Shown piece after piece: positions 25,409 to 34,420 of a DNA stretch of 64,000 bases (positions within the stretch are counted from its first letter, which is position 1; each line of letters begins with the position of its first letter). Source of the stretch: NVTR01 sp965237505 (lineage in GTDB: Bacteria > Pseudomonadota > Alphaproteobacteria > Rhodobacterales > Rhodobacteraceae); the NCBI GenBank assembly GCA_965237505.1, contig CBDEFR010000004.1, positions 186,001 to 250,000 of the forward strand, given 5' to 3'. Position numbers and translations under genes: made by a program. A model generated the notes under the pieces. It had not been told where the DNA came from. It was given only the letters and a program-made list of their open reading frames with translations, and ran no database searches.

Positions 25409-26912
25409 CTGTTTTTCTCCTCAAGCTGTCATATCGGTCGCAATCGGCGGCAGGCTCGCAGTTCAGCCGCAGCGCATCCGGGGTTGTGATTGTCAGGGGC
25501 GGCGGCGGTTCCCGGTGCCGAGCCAGAATGTTCAGGACAACTCCTGCGGAATGAACATTGTGCGACAGTGCCTCAGAACAGGCGGCTTCGACGGCCTCCA
25601 GACCATCGGTCAGGATGGCACCTAAGATATCCACCATCTGGCGATCACCGCCGGGTTGGCGTTCCAGCTTGCGCTGGACCCGTCGGATTGCCGCAGGCAA
25701 ATCCCATTCCCTGAACGGCGCGCCATTGCGCAAAGCGCCCGGCTTGCGCGCAAGAACGGGTAAATAATGCAGGGGACCGTAGATCGTCTTGCCGCGTCCG
25801 AAGGCGCGCGTATGGCTGCCAACAATGCGGCCGTCCTGCCAGCATTCCAGCCGGTCAGCGTAGGCCCGAATATCCATCGGTCGGCCAACCGCGCGGGCAT
25901 CGACCGGGTAGCGGTTGTTGTCGAAGCGGATCAGGCAGGTTTTGGAGACAGCGGCCGGAACAGCATGGAACCCATCAAACGGGCCAACATAGGGCACAAG
26001 GCTCGCGCGCTCTTTTTCGAACACTTCCCAGATTGTTTTGTCGCGCATGTCCGGATGCGTGTTGGCCCGGCCATATGCCAGGCAACGATCTTCCAGCCAG
26101 GCGTTCAACTCAGCGTAGGATTTAAACTTTGGTCGCGGCACAAAGAACCTTCGCCGGAGCACGCCGACCTGGTTCTCAACCTGACCCTTCTCCCAACCTG
26201 AAGCAGGCGTGCAGGCAACAGGATCAACCAGATAATGCCCGCACATCTGTTGGAACCGGCGATTGTAGGTCCGCTCCTTGCCAACAAGAATCGCGTCCAC
26301 CGCCGTCTTCATGTTATCGTAAATCCCGCGCACACACGCCCCGCCGAAGAAGGCGAACGCTTTATCATGGGCGTCAAACACCATCTCTTGCGTCTCGCGG
26401 GGATAAGCCCGAACAAACGGCATCCGGCTGTGGCAGAGGCGAACATGCGCCACCTTGACGGTCGTGGTCGCGCCATCAATCAGGACAACTTCCTGGCTCC
26501 AGTCGAACTGATACGCCTCACCGGGATCAAAGCTCAGCGGAACATAAGCATCAGCGGATGCGGCCCGCGTCGCCTTCGACCAACTGGCCGCATAGCGCCG
26601 TACCGCATCATAGCTGCCGTCGTATCCTTGGTTGCGCAGTTCTTCATATACCCGGACAAGCGTCAGGCGTTCGCGCCTAGGATGCCGAGTATTGTCGGCC
26701 AGCATATCATCCAATTGAGAACGCCAGGGATCGATCTTCGGACGCGGCTGGGTGGAACGGTCATAGCTGAACTCCGTCGCACCAGAACGTATCACCTTGC
26801 GCACTGTGTTCCGTGAAACCCGAAGCTCCCGGCATATTTGCTTGATCGACTTCCCCTGAATGAAATGCGCGCGCCTGATCTTTGCGATCGTCTCCACAAC
26901 CAACATCCCCAA
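25338..26912 (-). CDS. istA: IS21 IstA transposase
   Basis: The 524-residue transposase has an N-terminal helix-turn-helix (SIKQICRELRVSRNTVRKVI) and a DDE core with Asp in YQFDWSQEVV, Asp in GIYDNMKTAV and Glu in KGQVENQVGVLRRR. It is open end to end. The C-terminal tail (CDRYDSLRRKTDGT and beyond) extends into the start of istB, a longer overlap than usual. The start could also be the next Met (MLVVETIAKI). Confidence 0.92.
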   Translation of the reverse strand: MGMLVVETIAKIRRAHFIQGKSIKQICRELRVSRNTVRKVIRSGATEFSYDRSTQPRPKIDPWRSQLDDMLADNTRHPRRERLTLVRVYEELRNQGYDGSYDAVRRYAASWSKATRAASADAYVPLSFDPGEAYQFDWSQEVVLIDGATTTVKVAHVRLCHSRMPFVRAYPRETQEMVFDAHDKAFAFFGGACVRGIYDNMKTAVDAILVGKERTYNRRFQQMCGHYLVDPVACTPASGWEKGQVENQVGVLRRRFFVPRPKFKSYAELNAWLEDRCLAYGRANTHPDMRDKTIWEVFEKERASLVPYVGPFDGFHAVPAAVSKTCLIRFDNNRYPVDARAVGRPMDIRAYADRLECWQDGRIVGSHTRAFGRGKTIYGPLHYLPVLARKPGALRNGAPFREWDLPAAIRRVQRKLERQPGGDRQMVDILGAILTDGLEAVEAACSEALSHNVHSAGVVLNILARHREPPPPLTITTPDALRLNCEPAADCDRYDSLRRKTDGTLRPARRDGKAEALRNEGLLR

Positions 26913-27009
26913 CTCGCTCCCTCAAATCTTTGAGGGAGCATCTGTACAGAACTATCAGGGGGGTCACTTTTGGACGCCGATTACCCCAATAATGGGGTCA
27001 ACTTTGCAT

Positions 27010-27229
27010 GCCTATCCACACCCAAAAACCTGACAACCCAGCCCATGGTTGACCCGGTGGGCCCACAGGCACCTCCCACGCTGCTTCGCTTCGCGTAACG
27101 CAAGCGCTACACGAAGCAGCGCGGGTCCCTCCTATGGACTACCGGGACAACCGCCAACGCCGGGCTGAATCGCATCAAGTGGTGCATTTTTACGCCGGCC
27201 AGTGGTGTACTTTTACTCCGGCGTTGACA
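27010..27229. mobile_element. Remnant of a further IS21 right end
   Basis: About 130 bp from 27043 is roughly 95% identical to the region following istB at 55569-55690. The segment then ends in an IS21-type terminus (two repeats with TTTTTACGCCGG and TTTTACTCCGGCGTTGACA, ending at 27229). No transposase coding sequence remains. This is evidence for an older IS21 insertion mostly deleted by a later event. Confidence 0.75.
27079..27121. repeat. Hairpin conserved after IS21 istB genes, copy 1
   Basis: CGCTGCTTCG at 27079-27088 pairs with CGAAGCAGCG at 27112-27121, and an inner stem is possible (CGCTT with AAGCG). The same structure is at 55604-55646. It is a likely terminator or structured RNA of the IS21 element, without a clear U-tract. 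Confidence 0.5.
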
Positions 27230-27348
27230 CCAAACGGACATGAAGCGCGATATTTAGCCACGCGATATATATTACATTCCAATTTGCAGCTAATCTCGTG
27301 TTGGACAGTCCATTTTCCGTGTGTGGGCTTATTTGAGGGACATTTTCA

Positions 27349-28161
27349 TTAGTGTTGCCAGTCAACCTGATTGTTGAGCGCCGCATACTTCAAAAATTCC
27401 GCATGCCTGGTCAAAGGCCCACACACAACGCTTGCCAGTCCGGTTTCTGCGCCGTCCAAAAATGCCACTTCAATTCCGCTGGCCTTGCATAGGGCAACAC
27501 CGCCCGCGCAATCCCAGAAACCTATCCCGGCTTCCACATACCCGGCCATTTTCCCAAGAACACAAAAGGCAAGCATGACCGAACAGGATCCCATGTTAAC
27601 GGGGTACAACCCAGCATTTTCAACGGCCCGTTCCGCCGATGTTCTGTCGGCGACGTCCCAATCTCCATTTCTACCGACCCCAAAGACACGGGGCGTCAGT
27701 TGGTTTTGCTTCTGCGCGCTGCTGGCTGTGTCCAGCCCCCGCTCAATATCTCCGCAGACAATCTGGTCGAGTGCGGGCATTGCGATCGCCCCAATCACCG
27801 GCTCGCCGTTCACTACATAGGCGACCGAGATGCCCCAAAGTGGCAGACCTGACAAAAAATTTGATGTGCCATCAATCGGATCAATGATCCAATAGGCGCT
27901 GCTGGACAAGCCACTCAATTCTTCGCCGATCACATTATCATCTGGAAATTCGACAAGGATGAGTTCGCGAAGCTTTCGTTCCACCGCATGATCGGCGTTC
28001 GAGACATAATCCAGCGCCGACTTTTCCTCAATTTTCAGACTGCCTCGGTTGTGAAAATACTCCAGCGCGAGCGAGCTGACCTGGGTGGTAATTCTGCTCA
28101 ATGCCTCTGAGCGCGACGTCAATTCACCAGGGGCGGTACGGGGCAGTGTTGCCATTGTCAT
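27349..28161 (-). CDS. Inositol monophosphatase family protein
   Basis: A Mg-dependent phosphatase of the IMPase/SuhB/HisN fold. It has the three metal motifs: GEEL (Glu after VIGEELSG), WIIDPIDGTSNF and the late WDCAGGVAL. I place the start at the ATG at 28161, which overlaps the stop of the diesterase gene (ATGA); the frame is open to a TTG at 28170. The family hydrolyses inositol phosphate, histidinol phosphate, fructose bisphosphate or PAP, and the exact substrate is not visible. Last gene of the ABC/GDPD operon, so it probably removes phosphate from the product of the diesterase. Confidence 0.88.
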   Translation of the reverse strand: MTMATLPRTAPGELTSRSEALSRITTQVSSLALEYFHNRGSLKIEEKSALDYVSNADHAVERKLRELILVEFPDDNVIGEELSGLSSSAYWIIDPIDGTSNFLSGLPLWGISVAYVVNGEPVIGAIAMPALDQIVCGDIERGLDTASSAQKQNQLTPRVFGVGRNGDWDVADRTSAERAVENAGLYPVNMGSCSVMLAFCVLGKMAGYVEAGIGFWDCAGGVALCKASGIEVAFLDGAETGLASVVCGPLTRHAEFLKYAALNNQVDWQH

Positions 28162-29135
28162 GCTGTGCAACCGTCCGTTCGAAACCCGGCCACCCGTAGC
28201 CAGTCTAGCAGAAATTCAGGCTCGTCGGTCTGTATGACGCTTGCCCCATGTGCGATCCAGAATGAATAGACACTGTCAGGCGCAATTCGCGCAAGCTGAC
28301 AGTCGCGGCCGCCATTCCACTGGCAACCCGGGATATTCGGGCTGGTGTATAACGTGTTCAGGAACTGGCGGATATTGCGTTGATTCAGCATTCGCCGGGC
28401 CTCAATAGAAAACCAGAGACCGCCGTCCGGTGTATATCCTAGCCGATCTACAAGATTGTATCCTTCTGGGCCAAATGGGTAATCCACAATGCATTCAACA
28501 CAATGAAGTTCAAACAGGTCACATGCAGTTTCCAGCATTTCGAGGGTATCGCGACTATCGATCAGCACGGGAATGAAATCGGCGAAATGTGGGGTCGCAT
28601 CTATGATCTCGGCTACGTTTTCCAACCCAGCCGCATCTTTTTGATTTGATTTCAAAGTTACCTGATGGGAAACTCCAGCTTGCGCTGCGGTTTTGGCGAT
28701 CCGCGGCAGATCTTCGATCTGGGTTTTCAGTTCGACGTTGATCATCATGGCGTCGCCAAGTTCCAAAAACACGTCTTCCAGGGTCGGAATGGTGCAGTCA
28801 AAGGGCTGCCTTGTGGCAGGGTGCACCAGCGGAATGTCTTTGATTTCGTCATACCGTTTATCGGCGATGTTGCCTGAACCCGCAGAAGTTCTGTCCAAGG
28901 TCGCATCATGCATGACTACAGCCGTGCCGTCGGATGTGAAATGCACATCAACTTCGACATTGTCGCAGCCCAAATCGCGCGCCCGTCTGATTGCCGGTAT
29001 CGAGTTTTCCGCTTTAACAATCTGATTGTCACGCAAAAAGGCGCCCCGGTGCGCGGTGACAAAAACCTCACCGGGCGTCCCGTTTGGATTCCGCCAGCGC
29101 TTTGCAATATCGGGAATTTCCAGGTTTACGTTCAT
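28158..29135 (-). CDS. Glycerophosphodiester phosphodiesterase family protein
   Basis: The 325-residue TIM-barrel enzyme has the GDPD motifs TAHRGAFL, AENSIPAIRRARDLG, DNVEVDVHFTSDGTAVVMHD (with the catalytic His pair and the Glu-Asp metal ligands) and NVELKTQ. Such enzymes split glycerophosphodiesters into glycerol-3-phosphate and an alcohol. No signal peptide is visible, so it acts in the cytoplasm on an imported diester. It lies 11 bp after the permease gene and overlaps the phosphatase gene. The C-terminus (YSFWIAHGASVIQTDEPEFL) closes the barrel normally. Confidence 0.92.
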   Translation of the reverse strand: MNVNLEIPDIAKRWRNPNGTPGEVFVTAHRGAFLRDNQIVKAENSIPAIRRARDLGCDNVEVDVHFTSDGTAVVMHDATLDRTSAGSGNIADKRYDEIKDIPLVHPATRQPFDCTIPTLEDVFLELGDAMMINVELKTQIEDLPRIAKTAAQAGVSHQVTLKSNQKDAAGLENVAEIIDATPHFADFIPVLIDSRDTLEMLETACDLFELHCVECIVDYPFGPEGYNLVDRLGYTPDGGLWFSIEARRMLNQRNIRQFLNTLYTSPNIPGCQWNGGRDCQLARIAPDSVYSFWIAHGASVIQTDEPEFLLDWLRVAGFRTDGCTA

Positions 29136-29146
29136 TGGGTACTGCC

Positions 29147-30676
29147 TCAGTTGGATTGCTTGCCGCTGCCCAGTCCATAACGGTCAGCGAGTGATATGAT
29201 GACATACGAAAAGCCCATGATCAGGGTCATGTAGACTAAGTTGATCGCGGCCTGTTCCGGATTTGAAGACCGGGCGCCCTCAAACAGCGCAATGGAGAGC
29301 GGTTTATTGTTCACATTAAACAAAAACGCCGACATCGAATATTCGCTCAGAAGGCCATTAATGCTCATGCCCGCCACCAGAATTATGACCGGCAGGATCG
29401 CGGGAATTGTTACCCGGACAAAGCGGTAAAACGGCGGTGCGCCAAGGGACCGTGCCGCTTCGATCTGTGCCGGGTCCAGTGACCAAAAGGCGGCGCGCAA
29501 AAACCTGATCATCAACGGAATGGCGACGATCCCGTAACCGATTGGCAATATCCAATACGTGCCAAGCAGGGTCTGCCCACCCAGCAATATGCTTGGCGTA
29601 GAGAATGCCACAATCAGGCCGATTGCGATTAAGGGTGCGGGTAAGATCCAAGGCACCATGAATGTCAGGTCAAGACTGGTGGTGAAATTATTCCTATATT
29701 TATGTGCCAAAGTGACCACAAACAAGCTGATCATCAGAGCCCCGCCAACAGCAGTGCCCCCCATGATTAGACTGTTCTTAAGCGGTACGAATGCCGTTCC
29801 CCCGGAAAGCACGGTGAAATAGTTCTTGAGCGACAGCGCCGTTGGGATCACTTCTGAGGTGATTGACTTCACCGAAGCAAAAGAAAACACAACAATCAGA
29901 AATACCGGAAGAAATTGCAGAAAGGCGATAAGATAGGCGGCGCCATGCACAAAGCCGTTGACCACCGGGTTACTGATCCGGACGCGTTGTATCGGTACCG
30001 GGGTTTTCGCTCCGACAGTATAGCTGCCTCTTTTCTCAATCCTTTGCATGACAATAATGCAAACGATCACGCTCAGACCAAGGGCTATTGAAAGCATAGC
30101 TGCCATATCCGGCCGTCGCAGGCTGTTCAGGGTAAGGATCAGTTCGGAAACCATATCAAACTTACGCCCGCCCAACACTGCTGGAATGGAAAAAGAGCCA
30201 AGAGATTTATACGCTACCAACAGCGACGTGGCAAAAACCGTTGGAAGCAAAAGAGGCAGAACGATACTGGTAAAGGCGCGCAAGTTACTGGCCCCAAGCG
30301 CGCGCGCGGCCTCGACCATCGAATAATCCACGCGCCGGATTGCAGCGCGTAAAAACAGATAGTGAAAACTTGTCAACAGAAAGGTATGCGCAAAAACCAC
30401 TGCAAATATTCCCGAGAACCAGTCATTGGGCACCGCAGGTAACACGGATTGAAAAATGCGGGTCACAATGCCCGTCTGACCATAAGTAAAGTTGTACCCC
30501 GTGGCAGCCACCACAGAAACAAATATCAGCGGCAATGAATAAGCCACTTTCAACACCCTGCGACCACGCACCGAGATATATTCAAGAGCGGCAACCTGAA
30601 AGATACCGACGATATTCACGGTAATGATGCTGAAAAACGTCACGATCAACGTGTTCGAGATGGCGCTGCGTACCCT
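29147..30676 (-). pseudogene. Fe3+-type ABC transporter permease, 3' part
   Basis: It carries nearly all of a double-domain (two BPD_transp_1 units) permease like AfuB/FbpB: about eleven helices and two coupling-helix signatures (MVEAARALGASNLRAFTSIV and QIEAARSLGAPPFYRFVRVT). The first about 60 residues are on the other side of the IS3 element at 31976-32156. Joining them over the CCCT duplication gives LSNSKRVRSAISNTLIVTFF in frame. The permease is therefore inactivated by the insertion unless an internal start gives a partial product. Confidence 0.9.
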
Positions 30677-30736
30677 TGACCTGCCCCCAATTTGAGGGCC
30701 ACTTTTAGGTAGACTCTGTTCCTCTTTTGTTTGCCA

Positions 30737-31603
30737 TTATTCGGCGGCGTGAGCAATGGGCGGTGGCGCGGAGCCTTCAGATAGCTCAAGCGTCGCTGCC
30801 CATTGCGGTTTATGGAAAGGCCTGTTTGCGGCAAATTCTTCCGGGGTTTGATAGTTCAGCGAAGAGTGGGGCCGGTTTTGATTGTAATCGATCCGCCAGT
30901 CCTCGATGATCCTTTCTGCCTCGGCCAGCGAGGTGAACCAGTTCAAGTTCAGGCATTCTTCGCGAAACCGGCCGTTGAAACTTTCGATGTAGGCGTTCTG
31001 GGTCGGCTTGCCCGGGTCGATGAAGTAGAGCTGCACGCCGTGATCATCTGCCCAGCCATCAAGCGCGCGGCCTCGTAGTTCAGGCCCATTGTCAACGGTC
31101 AGAACATCCGGGTACCCCCGCTCACGAGCCACCCGTTCCAGCATTTCCACCACGCGGGAGCCGGGGATCGACAGGGCCACATCAATCGCCGGACATTCCC
31201 GTGTGCAGTCGTCTTTCAGATTGACGGTGCGGAACTTCCTGCCGTTGGCGAGCGCATCCATGGTGAAGTCCAGGCTCCACCGCTGGTTGGCGGCGATCGG
31301 GCACCAGGCGCCTTCGCGCACGCCCTTGGGGATTTTCTTGCGATTGCGGCGGCGCAGGGTCAGGCGCTCCTCTCGGTAAAGTCGCTCCACCACTTTCACG
31401 TTCACCTTGAAACCCTCCTGGCCAAGCTTGGCATGCAACATGCGATAGCCATAGCGTCGGTGTTTGCCGGAAAGCGTGACCAGCCGTTCCCGTATCCTCG
31501 CATGGCGATCCGGCCTTCCTCTGTATTCATTACTCGATCTGGAAAACCCAATCAGCCCACAGGCCCGCCGAGTTGAAAACTGATAGTCACGGCAAAGAAC
31601 CAT
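30737..31603 (-). CDS. IS3-family OrfB (integrase core)
   Basis: The catalytic half has an HTH_21 region (RRYGYRMLHAKLGQEGFKVN), then Asp in RWSLDFTMDALANG, Asp in LTVDNGPELRG and Glu in NAYIESFNGRFREECLN. The YNQNRPHSSLNYQTPEEF ending is typical of the IS407 group. The ATG at 31603 is a weak internal start; the active protein is expected as an OrfAB fusion made by -1 frameshifting near 31630. Full length and undamaged. Confidence 0.92.
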   Translation of the reverse strand: MVLCRDYQFSTRRACGLIGFSRSSNEYRGRPDRHARIRERLVTLSGKHRRYGYRMLHAKLGQEGFKVNVKVVERLYREERLTLRRRNRKKIPKGVREGAWCPIAANQRWSLDFTMDALANGRKFRTVNLKDDCTRECPAIDVALSIPGSRVVEMLERVARERGYPDVLTVDNGPELRGRALDGWADDHGVQLYFIDPGKPTQNAYIESFNGRFREECLNLNWFTSLAEAERIIEDWRIDYNQNRPHSSLNYQTPEEFAANRPFHKPQWAATLELSEGSAPPPIAHAAE

Positions 31604-31629
31604 GACTGCTTCCCGGCGGCTTGCAGGCT

Positions 31630-31896
31630 TCAGAAGTTTTTTGCCAGAAGCCCTTTCAGGCCAGCATTATCAAGCATGGTTTCGGCCAGCAGCTTCTTCA
31701 GCTTGCCGTTCTCCGATTCCAGGTCTTTCAGCCGCCTGACATCGGAAATCTGAAGGCCGCCATACCTGGCTTTCCATTTGTAAAAGGTGGCATCCGACAT
31801 ACAGTGCTTACGGCACAACTCGGACACTTTCGCACCCGCCGCATACTCCTGAATGATCCGAACAATCTGCTCTTCGCTAAACCGTGACTTGCGCAT
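31630..31896 (-). CDS. IS3-family OrfA
   Basis: The 88-residue protein MRKSRFSEEQIVRIIQEYAA has a helix-turn-helix (KVSELCRKHCMSDATFYKW) and a leucine-zipper-like tail (LKDLESENGKLKKLLAETML). It binds the IS ends, regulates OrfAB and provides the N-terminus of the fusion transposase. Ribosome site GAGGAGAACAGAG before the ATG at 31896. Confidence 0.92.
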   Translation of the reverse strand: MRKSRFSEEQIVRIIQEYAAGAKVSELCRKHCMSDATFYKWKARYGGLQISDVRRLKDLESENGKLKKLLAETMLDNAGLKGLLAKNF

Positions 31897-31975
31897 TCTC
31901 TGTTCTCCTCGTTCTCGTGAACATTAAGCGAACAGATCCTCCTTTCAAATGGACCAGTTTTCGGGGAGCAGGTCA

Positions 31976-32156
31976 CCCTCTTGGAATTTGAAAGTTCGTC
32001 AATGGCGCCCAGTGAAATAGCCCCGTCCACTACGAAAGCGGAATTCAGAACAGTGATGAGGGGCGTGTAAATGAAACTGATCGCGATCCAGATAACGACA
32101 ATAAGACCCAGAAATGAAAGCGCACGTTGAAGGCCAAAGCTAAAACGCGACATCAT
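31976..32156 (-). pseudogene. Fe3+-type ABC transporter permease, 5' part
   Basis: Starts at the ATG at 32156, which overlaps the stop of the ATPase gene. It encodes the first transmembrane helix (ALSFLGLIVVIWIAISFIYT), a periplasmic loop (VDGAISLGAIDELSNSKR) and then the IS3 end. It is continued at 30676. Confidence 0.9.
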
Positions 32157-32768
32157 TCCGATCTGAACTTCAGTATGCTTTCAGGATTAATCGTGACCGC
32201 AATTTCCTGGCCTACAAACAACGACGCTGAAAACGCATCGCCCAAAACGATCGCAGAGAGCTCTTCACCAAGGATCGATAAATCAACCGACGTGGAGGGG
32301 CCCAAAAAGTCAACATCTGTCACACGTGCCGTCAGGATGGATTTCCCGGTTATGTTCTTGCTGAGCTTAATTTCTTCGGGGCGCACAAAATGTCGGCCCC
32401 CACCCATCAATTCCAGGGATGCAGACATTTTGGGGCCAAGTTCGTTTGAACTGCCAACAAAATTGCATACAAACGGTGTTGCCGGGTTTGAATATATTTC
32501 TCGCGAAGTTCCGATTTGATCGGCCCGCCCTTCATTAAACACCAAAAGTCGGTCGGACATGGATAGTGCTTCGTCCTGATCATGAGTCACAAACACCGCA
32601 GTAAATTCCAGCTCTCGTTGCAGACGCTTTATTTCTTTTCGCATCACGTCGCGAACCTTTGCGTCAAGGTTCGACAAAGGTTCGTCGAACAACAGGACTT
32701 TGGGACCCATCACCAATGAACGGGCTATGGCGACCCTTTGCTGTTGCCCGCCGGACAGTGCTTCGGGT
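32153..32768 (-). pseudogene. Fe3+/polyamine-type ABC ATPase, 3' part
   Basis: This part carries the signature (LSGGQQQRVAIARSL), Walker B (VLLFDEPLSNLDAKVR), H-loop (AVFVTHDQDEALSMSD) and the C-terminal TOBE regulatory domain (FVRPEEIKLSKNI, TARVTDVDFLGPSTSVDL). The N-terminal part with Walker A is at 33980-34378. The ISAs1 element between them is bounded by the duplication TGCTTCGGGT, and removing it gives KKPEALSGGQQQRV in frame. Confidence 0.92.
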
Positions 32769-33979
32769 CAGGGGTATCGCATGAATAGCTGGCCCGTGTT
32801 TGCTACGTGCATCAACGTCTGATTCAATGTCACCAGAACACGCATCTGGAGGACTTGCTTTGGAAAAGACTACATCATTTCAATCTGTTATTTCGGCCAT
32901 CCCTGACCCTCGCCAGCAGGCGAAGGTGCTTTACCCGCTTGATGAGATCCTGCTTTTAAGCCTGTGTGCGGTGGTCTCGGGCGGCGAGAGTGTCGTTGAT
33001 ATTGTCGAATATGGTGAAGAAAAGCTGAAGTTTCTGCGCAAATTGGCCCCTTTTGAGCACGGCATTCCCTCGCATGACACGCTTTCAACGGTGTTTCGGC
33101 TGCTTGATCCGGAGAAGTTCAGTACAGCCTTTGCGCAATGGGCTGCTGGCCTGGCGGGACGCGTTGAAGGCTCGATTGTGGCCGTCGATGGCAAGACGAT
33201 GCGCGGGTCAAAGGCCGGTGGTGAAACACCTCTGCATTTGATCTCGGCCTACTGTGATGATCTGCGTCTGGTACTGGGTCAGCGGGCAAGTGCGCACAAA
33301 AAGAACGAGATCAAGGACATTCCATTGCTCTTGGATTTGCTCCACGTTGAGGGCGCGATCGTGACGCTGGACGCGATGGGGTGCCAACGCCAGATTGCCT
33401 GCAAAATCCGCGACAAGGGGGCCGACTACGTGCTGGCGCTCAAGGGAAATCAGAGCAGCCTTTTTGAGGATGTGAAACTGTGGTTTGAAGAGAGGGAGCA
33501 TGAAAATACTGCGTCGTTACAGACTGTTGATGGCGATAAAGGTCGGATTGAGACCCGGACCTACACCCAGAGTGACACCATAGAATGGCTGCAAGAGCGC
33601 CATCCGGGTTGGGCGGGCCTGACCAGTATTGGTCGCGTTGTCTCGATCCGTGAAAGCAACGGGAAAACAACACAACAAACCCGATACTTCATCTCGTCTC
33701 TACCGAAAGATGCGCCGCGCTTTGCCCATGCGGTACGCTCCCATTGGGGGATTGAAAACCGCCTCCACTGGGTGCTCGACGTCACATTCCGCGATGATGA
33801 CAGCCGTGTTCGTAAGGATCACGGCCCCAAGAATTTTGCCGTCATCAAACACATGGCAATGAATCTGCTCAACAAGGCAAAAGATAAAAAATCGCTCAGG
33901 GTCATGCGCAAAAAGGCCGGATGGAACAATCGGTTCTTACTGCAAATTCTCCGGACATAACCTTCATGCGATTCCCCTG
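32769..33979 (+). mobile_element. ISAs1-family insertion sequence, copy A
   Basis: 1211 bp with ends CAGGGGTATCGCATGAA and, complemented, CAGGGGAATCGCATGAA. The 10-bp duplication TGCTTCGGGT lies at 32759-32768 and 33980-33989. Its transposase is identical in protein sequence to that of copy B at 50910-52120, which is in the opposite orientation. Confidence 0.94.
32827..33960 (+). CDS. ISAs1-family transposase
   Basis: The transposase of about 377 residues has the DDE_Tnp_ISAs1 pattern: N-terminal DUF4338-like region (ISAIPDPRQQAKVLYPLDEI), Asp in SIVAVDGKTMRGSK, Asp in IVTLDAMGCQRQIA and Glu in SHWGIENRLHWVLDVTFRDD. The ATG at 32827 is chosen; a TTG 27 bp upstream is possible. Intact. Confidence 0.94.
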   Translation: MSPEHASGGLALEKTTSFQSVISAIPDPRQQAKVLYPLDEILLLSLCAVVSGGESVVDIVEYGEEKLKFLRKLAPFEHGIPSHDTLSTVFRLLDPEKFSTAFAQWAAGLAGRVEGSIVAVDGKTMRGSKAGGETPLHLISAYCDDLRLVLGQRASAHKKNEIKDIPLLLDLLHVEGAIVTLDAMGCQRQIACKIRDKGADYVLALKGNQSSLFEDVKLWFEEREHENTASLQTVDGDKGRIETRTYTQSDTIEWLQERHPGWAGLTSIGRVVSIRESNGKTTQQTRYFISSLPKDAPRFAHAVRSHWGIENRLHWVLDVTFRDDDSRVRKDHGPKNFAVIKHMAMNLLNKAKDKKSLRVMRKKAGWNNRFLLQILRT

Positions 33980-34378
33980 TGCTTCGGGTTTTTTGTTTCT
34001 GTGCTCAGCAATACCAATCACTTCGAGAATTTGATCCACCGATTTCAAGATTTTCGCCGATGGTTTGCGGGCTACCTTCAGCCCAAAAGCAATATTCTCG
34101 TAGATGGTCATGTGCGGGAAAAGTGCGTAATTCTGAAAAACTATGCCAACATCACGCTGCTCTGCCGGTTTGTGGGTGATGTCCTCACCATTCAGGAAAA
34201 TCTGACCAGAAGTTGCCGGCACAAACCCGGCAATTGCCCGCAATACTGTGGTTTTGCCGCATCCTGAGGGGCCCAAGAGTGTGAAAAACTCTCCCTTCTC
34301 GATATCAACCGACAGGTCAGGAACAACTTCAAACTCACCGTAGCAAATTTTCAGGTTTCTGATCGAGATCATCGCCAT
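33980..34378 (-). pseudogene. Fe3+/polyamine-type ABC ATPase, 5' part
   Basis: Starts at the ATG at 34378 and encodes MAMISIRNLKICYGEFEVVP, Walker A (LLGPSGCGKTTVLRAIAGF), the Q-loop (VGIVFQNYALFPHMT) and the helical domain up to AEHRNKKPEA. It then meets the ISAs1 right duplication. The intact protein would be a PotA/FbpC-type importer ATPase of about 340 residues and second gene of the operon after the binding protein. Confidence 0.92.
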
Positions 34379-34420
34379 GATATTTCCAATCAGTGGATGA
34401 GCCGACCGTGATGGGAGAGG

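Larger units (their letters stand above)
24565..27003 (-). mobile_element. IS21-family insertion sequence, copy type 2
   Basis: The left end reads TGTTGACCCCCTATCGGCG and the right end, complemented, TTGACCCCATTATTGGGG followed by TAATCGGCG. Both carry a CCAAAA-TGACCCCCC internal repeat. istB and istA read leftward. This type is unrelated at the end-sequence level to the other two IS21 elements in the window. It truncates an ABC ATPase gene on the left and abuts a remnant of yet another IS21 on the right. Confidence 0.85.
30677..31975 (-). mobile_element. IS3-family insertion sequence (IS407-like group)
   Basis: The ends are TGACCTGCCCCCAATTTGAG at 30677 and the complement of TGACCTGCTCCCCGAAAACTG at 31975, with a 4-bp duplication CCCT on both sides (30673-30676, 31976-31979). 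The length of 1299 bp and orfA/orfB organisation are standard. It splits the permease gene. Confidence 0.92.

Noticed and set aside
27040..27125. Possible tRNA-like or CRISPR-like structure
   Set aside because: The hairpin has no cloverleaf, no CCA and is not in an array. It matches the IS21 tail at 55.6 kb.
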